Part shown: positions 46,267-53,362 of the stretch, one piece after another | Layout of the letters: the number at the start of each line of letters is the position of its first letter | How positions within the stretch are numbered: position 1 is the stretch's first letter | Assembly: GCA_027310305.1 (NCBI GenBank) | Contig: DAIDBD010000099.1 | Span: forward strand, 1 to 53,362 | Length of the DNA: 53,362 nucleotides | Direction of reading: 5' to 3' | DNA from: Herminiimonas sp. | Lineage (GTDB): Bacteria; Pseudomonadota; Gammaproteobacteria; Burkholderiales; Burkholderiaceae_D | Translations under genes and position numbers: made by a program | Notes under the pieces: generated by a model | Seen by the model: only the letters and a program-made list of their open reading frames with translations | What the model was told of the DNA's origin: nothing | The model's database searches: none

Positions 46267-46845
46267 ATGGAACATACCCTTCCTCCGCTGCCATACCCGA
46301 TGGATGCACTGGCACCGCATATTTCCAAGGAAACACTGGAATATCACTACGGCAAGCATCATCAGGCTTACGTTACCAATCTGAACAATCTGATCAAAGG
46401 CACCGACTTTGAAAATGCCTCGCTGGAAGACATCATCAAGAAATCGTCCGGCGGCGTATTCAACAATGCGGCGCAAGTCTGGAATCACACTTTCTACTGG
46501 AACGGCATGAAGCCGAACGGCGGCGGCGCGCCAGCCGGCGCAGTGGCCGATGCGATTAACGCCAAGTGGGGTTCGTTCGACAAGTTCAAGGAAGAATTCA
46601 CCAAATCCTGCGTTACCAACTTCGGCTCCGGCTGGACCTGGCTCGTCAGGAAAACCGACGGTTCGGTCGATATCGTCAACACCTCCAATGCCGGCACGCC
46701 ACTGACCGGCGCCGACAAGCCGCTGCTGACCTGCGATGTGTGGGAACATGCTTATTACGTCGATTACCGCAATGCCCGTCCGAAATATGTCGAGACATTC
46801 TGGAATCTGGTGAACTGGGATTTCGTAGCGAAGAATCTGGCGTAA
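46267..46845 (+). CDS. sodB: Superoxide dismutase, iron type
   Basis: SodB converts superoxide to oxygen and peroxide in the cytoplasm. The 192-residue protein has the four metal ligands H27, H74, D157 and H161. Q70 in [12 protein letters not shown] is the iron-type second-shell residue. The start at 46267 has AAAGGA upstream; longer frames from 46189 are not family-like. It follows xseA on the same strand with 126 bases between and has its own terminator. Confidence 0.97.
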   Translation: MEHTLPPLPYPMDALAPHISKETLEYHYGKHHQAYVTNLNNLIKGTDFENASLEDIIKKSSGGVFNNAAQVWNHTFYWNGMKPNGGGAPAGAVADAINAKWGSFDKFKEEFTKSCVTNFGSGWTWLVRKTDGSVDIVNTSNAGTPLTGADKPLLTCDVWEHAYYVDYRNARPKYVETFWNLVNWDFVAKNLA

Positions 46846-46907
46846 TGCATTCTTTTGTCGCTTCAAAATAGAATCTGACAAATTTGCCGCCGGTCACATC
46901 AGTACAT

Positions 46908-46945
46908 AAGGAAGTCACCGCTTTGCAGCGGCGACTTCCTTTTTT
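46908..46945 (+). terminator. Rho-independent terminator of sodB
   Basis: AAGGAAGTC and GACTTCCTT enclose an inner CCGC / GCGG stem. Further T follows. It lies 63 bases after the sodB stop. Confidence 0.9.
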
Positions 46946-47067
46946 CATGGCTGATGCGATCCGCCATGCATGCCGCAGCGCAAAATGGATACCTCGCGCC
47001 TCAAGAACGGTTTATGTAATGCGCCGAAATCATGAAGCGGTCGACGTTTTAAATGCGCCTTGAATTA

Positions 47068-47091
47068 ATTACTATACGATCGTATAGTAAT
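47068..47091. promoter_or_regulatory. Perfect 24-bp palindrome, TetR-family operator
   Basis: The half-site ATTACTATACGA is repeated as an exact inverted copy with no spacer. It ends two bases before the tetR start codon at 47094, so a bound repressor would cover the promoter/ribosome-binding region. This strongly suggests autoregulation of the tetR-hlyD-ABC-permease operon. The TATAC/GTATA parts may also serve as the -10. Confidence 0.85.
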
Positions 47092-47093
47092 GT

Positions 47094-47723
47094 ATGGCAC
47101 GTCCTTCGCAAAACATCGATCAGCGTCTTTTGGACGCCGGATTGGAATTACTGCCCGTCACCGGATGCCGCGGCCTTTCTGCGCGGCGGCTGACCGAACA
47201 TGCCGACGTCAATCTCGGCATGTTTCATTATCACTTTCGCAGCAAGGACAACTTCATCCGCACGCTGCTTGCGCAAATATATGACCGTATGTTCGCGATG
47301 CTGGTCATCAAGGCGGGTGAAGCAAAGACACCGATCGAGAATTTGCGCAATGCGCTGCAAGTGCTGGCGCAATTCGGGCATGACAACCGGCAGCTTTTAT
47401 TGCGCATCGTCGCCGATGCGATTGCCGGCGAAACCGTGGCTGCGGAATTTTTACGTTCGAACGTTCCGCGTCATCTCGGCGTCCTGGCAACGCTGATCGT
47501 CGAGGCGCAACGCAGCAAGCGCATCGCGCAGGTGCCGCTGCCGCAGATTTTTGCGTTCCTCGGCGGGTCCATCATTGCGCCGGTGCTGCTCGGTTCGGCA
47601 TTGCTGGAATACGCTGCCTTTCCCGCTGACATCAGCAACGCGCTGGAGAACGACGTCATGTCGGAACAAGCGCTCGCGCAGCGTATCGACTTCGCGTTGC
47701 GTGGCTTGACCCCTGTGAAATGA
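47094..47723 (+). CDS. TetR/AcrR family transcriptional repressor
   Basis: This 209-residue repressor has an N-terminal helix-turn-helix (about 10-55) with LTEHADVNLGMFHYHFRSKDN. The C-terminal ligand-binding part is helical. Its own gene begins two bases after a perfect palindrome, and no Shine-Dalgarno is visible between operator and ATG. It heads an operon with a HlyD-type protein (7 bases downstream), an ATPase and a permease, the same layout as cecR-ybhGFSR. The ligand is unknown. Confidence 0.92.
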   Translation: MARPSQNIDQRLLDAGLELLPVTGCRGLSARRLTEHADVNLGMFHYHFRSKDNFIRTLLAQIYDRMFAMLVIKAGEAKTPIENLRNALQVLAQFGHDNRQLLLRIVADAIAGETVAAEFLRSNVPRHLGVLATLIVEAQRSKRIAQVPLPQIFAFLGGSIIAPVLLGSALLEYAAFPADISNALENDVMSEQALAQRIDFALRGLTPVK

Positions 47724-47730
47724 GAACAAG

Positions 47731-48708
47731 ATGAAGACCCTTCGCGCATTGCTGTGTGCCAGCACCGTTGCGATGCTTGCCAGTTGTGGCGAACAGCGGC
47801 CCGAATTCTTTTCCGGCTATGCGGAAGCCGATTATGTCCGTCTGGCCAGCCCGATCGGCGGTACGCTTGCCAGGATTTATCTGAAGCGCGGCGACCAGGT
47901 TGCGCGTAATGCGCCTGCCTTTGTCCTCGAACAGGAAAGCGAGCGGGCGGCACGTGAAGAGGCGCTGGCGCGTGTCGAACGTGCGCAAGCCGTGCTGGCG
48001 AACCTGAATAAGGGAAAGCGCCCGGAAGAAATCGCTGCGGCGCGCGCGCAACTGTCGCAAGCGCAAGCGGCGTTGCGACTGTCTAGCGCGGATCTGACGC
48101 GCCAGCAGCAACTGGCGAATGCGAAATTCATCGCACCGGCACGCGTCGATGAGGCGCGTGCCGCCACCGCACGCGACCAGGCGCACGTCCGGGAATTGCA
48201 GGCGCAATTGCAAGTTGCGCAACTAGCCGCACGCAGCGATGAAATCAAGGCGGCGCAAGAAGACCTGAACGCCGCGCAGGCGCAACTTGCGCAAGCCGAC
48301 TGGAAGCTGGAACAAAAAACCCTGCGCGCACCAATCGCGGCGGATGTCGCCGACGTGCTGTACCGTGAAGGCGAACTGGTGCCGGCCGGAAGTCCGGTGG
48401 TAAGTCTGTTGCCGCCGCAAAATATCAAGGCGCGTTTCTTCGTGCCCGAAACCGCACTCGGCACGCTGCGTGTGGGACAGGATGTGGTATTGAACTGCGA
48501 CGGCTGCGGCGCTGCAATTGCGGCGAAGATCAGCTTTATCGCGCACGACGCCGAATACACGTCGCCGCTGATTTACAGCAAAGAGAATCGCTCAACGCTG
48601 GTATTCATGGTCGAGGCACGGCCGGCGCCTGCAGATGCAGCGCGGCTGCATCCCGGCCAGCCGCTTGAAATCAGAATGGCCGGTGCGCTGCCGGCGAAAG
48701 TACCGTAA
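47731..48708 (+). CDS. HlyD-family periplasmic adaptor, predicted lipoprotein
   Basis: This 325-residue membrane-fusion protein has a lipobox MLASC (C19). A biotinyl-lipoyl-like domain (SPIGGTLARIYLKRGDQVARN) comes next. A long coiled-coil hairpin is rich in Ala, Gln and Glu (about 65-200). The half-lipoyl and beta-barrel part contains LRAPIAADVADVLYREGELVP. It matches YbhG-type adaptors. Its stop overlaps the ATPase start as TAATG. It should link the inner-membrane exporter to the outer envelope. Confidence 0.9.
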   Translation: MKTLRALLCASTVAMLASCGEQRPEFFSGYAEADYVRLASPIGGTLARIYLKRGDQVARNAPAFVLEQESERAAREEALARVERAQAVLANLNKGKRPEEIAAARAQLSQAQAALRLSSADLTRQQQLANAKFIAPARVDEARAATARDQAHVRELQAQLQVAQLAARSDEIKAAQEDLNAAQAQLAQADWKLEQKTLRAPIAADVADVLYREGELVPAGSPVVSLLPPQNIKARFFVPETALGTLRVGQDVVLNCDGCGAAIAAKISFIAHDAEYTSPLIYSKENRSTLVFMVEARPAPADAARLHPGQPLEIRMAGALPAKVP

Positions 48709-49637
48709 TGGATGCGGCGACCAGGCCAGTCATTGACGTGCGCGGGCTCACCAAGCGTTACGGCGATCGCATCGTGGTCGACCACTTCGACATGCAGGTC
48801 CCGCGAGGACGCATTTACGGCTTCCTCGGACCGAACGGCAGCGGCAAGACCACCACGATCCGCATGTTATGCGGGCTGCTGACACCGGACGAAGGCGAAG
48901 GCACCTGTCTGGGTTACGACATTCGGCGCGAGTCGCAACTGATCAAGCGTCAGGTCGGTTACATGACGCAAAAATTCGGCCTCTATGAAGATTTGAGCAT
49001 CGAAGAAAATCTCGCGTTCATCGCACGTATTTACGAAATACCGAACCGGAACGTGAAAGTCGGCGAGACATTGGAACGTCTGGGATTGGCCAGCCGGCGC
49101 ACGCAGCTCGCCGGCTCCTTGTCAGGCGGCTGGAAACAACGATTGGCGCTGGCCGGCTGCCTGCTGCACGAACCGCAATTGCTGCTGCTGGACGAACCGA
49201 CCGCCGGCGTCGATCCCAAGGCGCGCCGTGAATTCTGGGATCAATTGCATGAACTTGCAGCAGCAGGATTGACGGTTCTGGTATCCACCCATTACATGGA
49301 TGAAGCCGAGCGCTGCCATGAACTGACGTATATCTCTTACGGAAAATTGCTGGCACAGGGCAGCGCAGCCGAATTGATTGCCGGCGCCGGCCTGGTGACA
49401 TGCGAAATTGCCGGATCGGGACTGGTCGAATTGTCACATGCCTTGCGCAACGATCCGAAGATACGGACAGTCGCGTCGTTCGGCGCGACCTTGCATGTCA
49501 GCGCATCGTCTCAAGCGGATCTGGATGCGGCACTTGCGCCATACAAGGACAGCGGCATCAGAGTCATCACCGTCGATGCCAGACTGGAAGATGTATTCAT
49601 CGCGTTGATGCAAGACGCAACAGACAATTTCGCATGA
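48708..49637 (+). CDS. ABC transporter ATPase (ABC-2/drug-export type)
   Basis: This 309-residue ATPase has Walker A GPNGSGKTTTIRM (about 42-54), LSGGWKQRLALAGCL and LLLDEPTAGVDPKAR. H-loop STHYMDEAERC follows. The C-terminal 90 residues are a DrrA-like tail. Unlike YbhF, which fuses two ATPases, this protein holds a single domain and must act as a dimer. It overlaps the HlyD gene by one base and is seven bases from the permease gene. Confidence 0.93.
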   Translation: MDAATRPVIDVRGLTKRYGDRIVVDHFDMQVPRGRIYGFLGPNGSGKTTTIRMLCGLLTPDEGEGTCLGYDIRRESQLIKRQVGYMTQKFGLYEDLSIEENLAFIARIYEIPNRNVKVGETLERLGLASRRTQLAGSLSGGWKQRLALAGCLLHEPQLLLLDEPTAGVDPKARREFWDQLHELAAAGLTVLVSTHYMDEAERCHELTYISYGKLLAQGSAAELIAGAGLVTCEIAGSGLVELSHALRNDPKIRTVASFGATLHVSASSQADLDAALAPYKDSGIRVITVDARLEDVFIALMQDATDNFA

Positions 49638-49644
49638 CGCAGCG

Positions 49645-50769
49645 ATGAACTGGTCCCGCTTTCTCGCCATCCTGATCAAGGAATTCCGCCAAATCCGGCG
49701 CGACCGCCTGACCTTCGCGATGATGGTCGCCGTGCCCATCATGCAACTGATCCTGTTCGGTTTTGCGATCAATACCGATCCAAAACACTTGCCCATTGCT
49801 GCGGTAATTGCGGACGAAAGCGAATTTTCGCGCAGCCTGATTGCCGGGCTGGAGAACTCCGGATATTTCCGTATTTTGCATCGTCCGCGCAGCGAGGCGG
49901 AAGCGAACAGCTTGCTGGACGCAGGGAAGGTGCAGTTTGTATTGGTGATACCGACCGACTTTTCCCGGCGGTTGATTCGCGGCGAGCATCCCGCCGTATT
50001 ACTGGCCGCCGACGGCACCGATCCGGCGGCGAGCGGCAATGCCATCGCCGCACTGGACAATATCAGCCGGCAGGCGCTGTCGCGCAATGCCACCGGCACG
50101 CTGTCCGGTTTGCGGCCAACCGAGATGCCATTCGAGATACGGGTGCAACGTCGCTACAACCCGGAAGGGCTGTCGCGCTACAACATCGTGCCGGGGCTGC
50201 TGGGCGTGATTTTAACGATGACGATGATCATGATGACCGCGCTGGCGATGACACGGGAACGCGAGCGCGGCACGATGGAAAATCTGCTGGCCACGCCGGC
50301 CCGGCCGTTCGAAGTGATGATCGGAAAAATCGCACCGTATATCCTGATCGGCTATGTGCAGGTGGCAGTCATCCTGGCTGCCGGACGCCTGTTGCTCGAC
50401 GTACCGATGCTCGGCAGTCTTGCACTGCTGTCGGCAGCTTTGGTGGTTTTCATGGCGGCCAATCTGGCGGTTGGATTTACCTTCTCCACGATCGCGAAGA
50501 ATCAATTGCAGGCGATGCAGCTTACCTTTTTCTTTTTCCTGCCGTCGATGCTGTTGTCGGGATTCATGTTCCCGTTTCGCGGCATGCCGGTGTGGGCCCA
50601 GGCAATCGGCGAAGTGCTGCCGCTCACGCACTTTCTGCGCATCGTGCGCGGTATACTGTTGAAGGGGAATGGTTTTACCGAAATCGCGCCGAATCTGTGG
50701 CCGATCGGCGCTTTCATGCTGATTGCCGGCATGATCGCGCTGGCGCGCTATCATCAGACACTGGACTAG
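49645..50769 (+). CDS. ABC-2 type permease (YbhS/YbhR-like)
   Basis: This 374-residue inner-membrane permease has one N-terminal helix (about 22-41), a large extracytoplasmic domain (about 42-175) and five C-terminal helices. Typical ABC-2 signatures are RERERGTMENLLATPARPFEVMIGK and SGFMFPFRGMPVWAQAIGEVLPLTHFLRIVRGI. Only one permease gene is present, so it probably forms a homodimer. The last codons and stop lie within a 22-bp tandem duplication. Confidence 0.92.
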   Translation: MNWSRFLAILIKEFRQIRRDRLTFAMMVAVPIMQLILFGFAINTDPKHLPIAAVIADESEFSRSLIAGLENSGYFRILHRPRSEAEANSLLDAGKVQFVLVIPTDFSRRLIRGEHPAVLLAADGTDPAASGNAIAALDNISRQALSRNATGTLSGLRPTEMPFEIRVQRRYNPEGLSRYNIVPGLLGVILTMTMIMMTALAMTRERERGTMENLLATPARPFEVMIGKIAPYILIGYVQVAVILAAGRLLLDVPMLGSLALLSAALVVFMAANLAVGFTFSTIAKNQLQAMQLTFFFFLPSMLLSGFMFPFRGMPVWAQAIGEVLPLTHFLRIVRGILLKGNGFTEIAPNLWPIGAFMLIAGMIALARYHQTLD

Positions 50770-50796
50770 ACTTTATCAGACACTGGACTAGACTTT
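50753..50796 (+). repeat. 22-bp perfect tandem duplication over the permease stop
   Basis: A 22-bp unit running 50753-50774 is repeated exactly at 50775-50796. The first copy contains the stop of the permease (TAG at 50767-50769). It looks like a recent slippage duplication and does not change the protein. Confidence 0.95.
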
Positions 50797-50808
50797 CCAA
50801 GTCGGGAA

Positions 50809-52059
50809 ATGTACAAAATGAACGAACTCAATATGCCAGCGGCCCGGATCGACGACATGCTCACCACATTCGATCTGCGCAATCTGCCCGCCAATTTTTA
50901 CGACTATCCTTTCCCGTACTATCACGCGTTGCGCACGCATCAACCGGTCAGGCCCATGCCGGACGGCTCCTTCCTGCTGACGCGCTATGCAGACATTCAG
51001 GCGGTCTATAAGGACACCAAAACATTCAGCTCCGACAAGACAGTCGAGTTCAAGCCGAAGTATGGCGACTCGCTGCTGTATGAGCATCACACCACCAGCC
51101 TGGTGTTCAATGATCCGCCGTTGCATACGCGGGTCCGGCGCCTGATTGCGGCGGGTCTCACGCCGGCCGCGATGGCGGAAACGGAACCGGGACTGATCAA
51201 GCTGGTGGATGCGCTGCTCGAGCGCATGGCAGACAAGGGAACCGTCGATCTGATTGAAGATTTCGCCGCCGCGATTCCGATCGAAATCATCGGCAACCTG
51301 CTGGCGGTGCCGCACGATCAACGCGAACCGCTGCGCGCCTGGTCGCTCGCGATACTCGGCGCGCTCGAACCGAATATTTCGACGGAATTTTTTGATCACG
51401 CCAATCGCTGCGTGCGGGATTTCCTGTCTTATCTGCAGCAACTGGTGGCCGAACGGCGCAGCCATCCCGGCGATCCGAAAACCGACATGCTGACCCGGCT
51501 CATCAATGGCGAAGCGGATGGCGAGAAGCTGACCGAAAAGGAATTGCTGCAGAACTGTATTTTCCTGTTGAATGCCGGCCATGAGACCACCACCAACCTG
51601 ATCGGCAATGCGCTGGTGGCGCTGCAAGAGTGGCCGCAGGAAAAGCAGAAACTGATCGAACAGCCGGCGCTGATCCGGACTGCAATCGAAGAATTCCTGC
51701 GCTTTGAAAGTTCGAACCAGCTGGGCAACCGGATCACGACAGTGGATACCGACATCGCGGGCGTTGCGTTGCCGGCGGGAAGCCGGATCACGGTATGCAT
51801 CGGCGCGGCGAACCGCGATCCCGCGCAGTTTCCCGATCCGGACCGGCTCGACATCACACGCTCGCCCAATCGTCATCTGGCGTTTGCATCGGGAATCCAT
51901 CAGTGCGCCGGCATGAACCTGGCGCGGCTGGAAGGCAGAATTGCGATCGGACGTTTTCTGGCGCGCTTTCCGCACTATGCATTGTCCGGCCCGACGGTGC
52001 GCGGCGGACGGGCGCGGTTTCGCGGGTTTCTGGCAATACCGGCGAACGTGAATCCGTGA
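50809..52059 (+). CDS. Cytochrome P450
   Basis: This 416-residue soluble bacterial P450 inserts oxygen into an unknown substrate with an external redox partner. The I-helix motif is AGHETT (256-261), with T for oxygen activation. The ExxR motif is E295-F-L-R298, and the haem loop FASGIHQCAG places the thiolate Cys at 366. No membrane anchor is visible. ATG at 50809 is used; an ATG at 50818 has better spacing from GGGAA. It lies downstream of the export operon and upstream of a binding protein. No ferredoxin or reductase gene is nearby. Confidence 0.94.
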   Translation: MYKMNELNMPAARIDDMLTTFDLRNLPANFYDYPFPYYHALRTHQPVRPMPDGSFLLTRYADIQAVYKDTKTFSSDKTVEFKPKYGDSLLYEHHTTSLVFNDPPLHTRVRRLIAAGLTPAAMAETEPGLIKLVDALLERMADKGTVDLIEDFAAAIPIEIIGNLLAVPHDQREPLRAWSLAILGALEPNISTEFFDHANRCVRDFLSYLQQLVAERRSHPGDPKTDMLTRLINGEADGEKLTEKELLQNCIFLLNAGHETTTNLIGNALVALQEWPQEKQKLIEQPALIRTAIEEFLRFESSNQLGNRITTVDTDIAGVALPAGSRITVCIGAANRDPAQFPDPDRLDITRSPNRHLAFASGIHQCAGMNLARLEGRIAIGRFLARFPHYALSGPTVRGGRARFRGFLAIPANVNP

Positions 52060-52161
52060 CGCCTGCCACGGCATTGATCTGCATGGATAACCGGTTTTCG
52101 ACTTCGGCGTATATTGTTCATCGGCTCTGATAAATAATTTCAACTTCAACGAGGAGACGGC

Positions 52162-53328
52162 TTGAAAAATCCCATGAATACCACTCTGAACCGGCTGCTG
52201 CTGGCGGCATCGCTGGCAGCAATGACCTTGCCGTCCTTTGCGCAAATCAAGGTCGGCGTCACCATTTCATCGACCGGCCCGGCCGCGTCGCTGGGCATTC
52301 CGGAAAAGAATGCGATCAACCTGCTGCCGAAGGAAATCGCCGGCAATAAAATCGACTACATCGTGCTCGACGACGCATCCGACACCACGCAAACGGTCAC
52401 GAATACGCGCAAGCTGATTTCCGAAGAAAAGGTCGATGTCATCATCGGTTCGACCACCACGCCGAATTCGCTGGCGATGCTGAATGTCATTGGCGAAGGC
52501 AAGACCGCCGCCATCAGCCTGGCGTCTTCCAATCGCATTATCGAGCCGATGGATGCCAATCGCGCCTGGATGTTCAAAACGCCGCAGACCGATACGATGA
52601 TGGCGATTGCGATCGCCGAACACATGAGCCGCGGCGGCGTCAAGACGATGGCATACATTGGCTTTTCGGATGCGCTCGGCGAGGCGTTCCGCAACGAGGT
52701 GGTCAAATACGCCGAGTTGAAAAACATCAAGGTGGTGGCAACCGAGCGGTTTACTCGCAGTGACAATAGCGTGGTGGGACAGGTGCTGAAAATCATCAGC
52801 GCCGCGCCGGACGCGGTGGTCGTCGGCGCTTCAGGCACGCCGGCCGCGCTGCCGCCGAAGACGCTGGCGGAACGCGGCTACAAGGGACGCATTTATCATA
52901 ACCACGGCGTGGCGAGCAGCGATTTCCTGCGCGTGTGCGGCAAGGATTGCAACGGAACATTTTTGCCGACCGGCCCGGTGATGGTTGCCAAGCAGTTGTC
53001 CGACTCGAATCCGATCAAGAAAGCGGCGCTGGATTTTTCAAGAAAATATGAAGCGGCCAACGGTGCGGGCAGCGTGGCGGCGTTTGCTTCGTACGCGTGG
53101 GATGCGGGTTTGCTGCTGCAACGCGCGATTCCGGAGGCATTGAAGAAGGCCAAGCCGGGCACGCCTGAGTTCCGTGCGGCGTTGCGCGATGCGCTGGAAA
53201 ACGTCAGGAATCTACCAACCACCAACGGCATCGTCAACATGAGCAAAACCGACCATCTCGGCCTTGATCAGCGGGCGCGCGTGATGGTGCAGATTCAGAA
53301 TGGGGATTGGAAGTACATACCGGAGTGA
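52162..53328 (+). CDS. Branched-chain amino-acid type (HAAT) substrate-binding protein
   Basis: This 388-residue periplasmic binding protein of the Peripla_BP_6 (LivJ-like) group has a signal peptide ending PSFAQ. The two-lobe domain follows, from IKVGVTISSTGPAASLGIPE. Typical parts are KVDVIIGSTTTPNSLAM and GAGSVAAFASYAWDAGLLL. The start is TTG at 52162, with GAGGAG five bases upstream; the first ATG (52174) lies too far from it. No permease or ATPase genes follow within the window. A livHMGF set without a binding protein lies 30 kb away. The ligand, perhaps an aromatic or other carboxylate, is not known. Confidence 0.92.
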   Translation: MKNPMNTTLNRLLLAASLAAMTLPSFAQIKVGVTISSTGPAASLGIPEKNAINLLPKEIAGNKIDYIVLDDASDTTQTVTNTRKLISEEKVDVIIGSTTTPNSLAMLNVIGEGKTAAISLASSNRIIEPMDANRAWMFKTPQTDTMMAIAIAEHMSRGGVKTMAYIGFSDALGEAFRNEVVKYAELKNIKVVATERFTRSDNSVVGQVLKIISAAPDAVVVGASGTPAALPPKTLAERGYKGRIYHNHGVASSDFLRVCGKDCNGTFLPTGPVMVAKQLSDSNPIKKAALDFSRKYEAANGAGSVAAFASYAWDAGLLLQRAIPEALKKAKPGTPEFRAALRDALENVRNLPTTNGIVNMSKTDHLGLDQRARVMVQIQNGDWKYIPE

Positions 53329-53362
53329 ATCGGATCGAATCCCAACGTTTGCGTTCCAGCGT

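Noticed and set aside
50788-52245. 485-codon open frame antisense to the P450 gene
   Set aside because: It mirrors the codon bias of the P450 on the other strand, has no recognised motif, and the P450 frame has all its key residues.

Overview
The window is a contiguous piece of a chromosome with moderately high GC. It reads as a betaproteobacterium of the Burkholderiales, most likely Oxalobacteraceae (Herminiimonas/Janthinobacterium-like). This is an inference from protein flavour and gene order: csp-clpS-clpA, slpA-ispH, and exbB-exbD-lpxK-Trm112-kdsB-adk. I see no insertion sequence, prophage, integrase, CRISPR array or rRNA. Most of the window is conserved housekeeping sequence, with a few accessory stretches.

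Layout. 1-5.5 kb: ClpAP protease genes (minus), a divergent cold-shock gene with a long leader, and a sensor kinase/response regulator pair that converges on icd. 7-13.3 kb: a pseudouridine synthase, a TPR + HupE-type membrane protein pair, a small Ala/Lys-rich secreted protein, a DUF192 protein, rpsT and murJ. 13.3-17.3 kb: a SirB1-type protein convergent with Uup, a tRNA-Arg(CCT) and a glycine-zipper lipoprotein. 17.5-19.2 kb: a decayed FAH-family gene next to an intact fumarylpyruvate hydrolase-like gene and a zeta-class GST isomerase, the lower end of a gentisate/homogentisate route without its dioxygenase. 19.5-23.8 kb: livHMGF, a branched-chain amino-acid type ABC transporter without its binding protein, preceded by a short Ile-rich ORF and a terminator-like hairpin. 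24-27 kb: ispH, slpA, radC, rpmB and rpmG. 27-33.2 kb (minus): a fatty-acid desaturase, a tightly overlapping rsmB/PLD/mscS unit with purN just upstream, and a barnase-like secreted RNase with a barstar inhibitor. 33.5-40.2 kb: a Tyr/Pro-rich secreted protein, a patatin phospholipase, a lipoprotein-type gamma-glutamyltransferase, an SDR dehydrogenase and a K+-independent H+-pyrophosphatase. 40.4-44.4 kb: the exbB-exbD-lpxK-Trm112-kdsB-adk operon. 44.8-53.3 kb (plus): xseA, sodB, a TetR-controlled HlyD/ABC/permease export operon with a perfect 24-bp palindromic operator, a cytochrome P450 and a branched-chain type binding protein.

How the genes fit together. Several units are coupled by 1-4 base stop/start overlaps: clpS/clpA, TPR/hupE, livG/livF, rsmB/PLD/mscS and HlyD/ABC. 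The exbBD-lpxK-kdsB unit serves the envelope (energy coupling, lipid A and Kdo synthesis). The TetR operon looks like a self-regulated efflux cassette related to the CecR-YbhGFSR type. The points most worth checking are the possible leader peptide in front of livH, the FAH pseudogene, the tRNA with a C at T-loop position 55, the TetR palindrome touching its own start codon, the secreted RNase/inhibitor pair and a 22-bp tandem duplication over a stop codon. No clearly new multi-gene system stands out.
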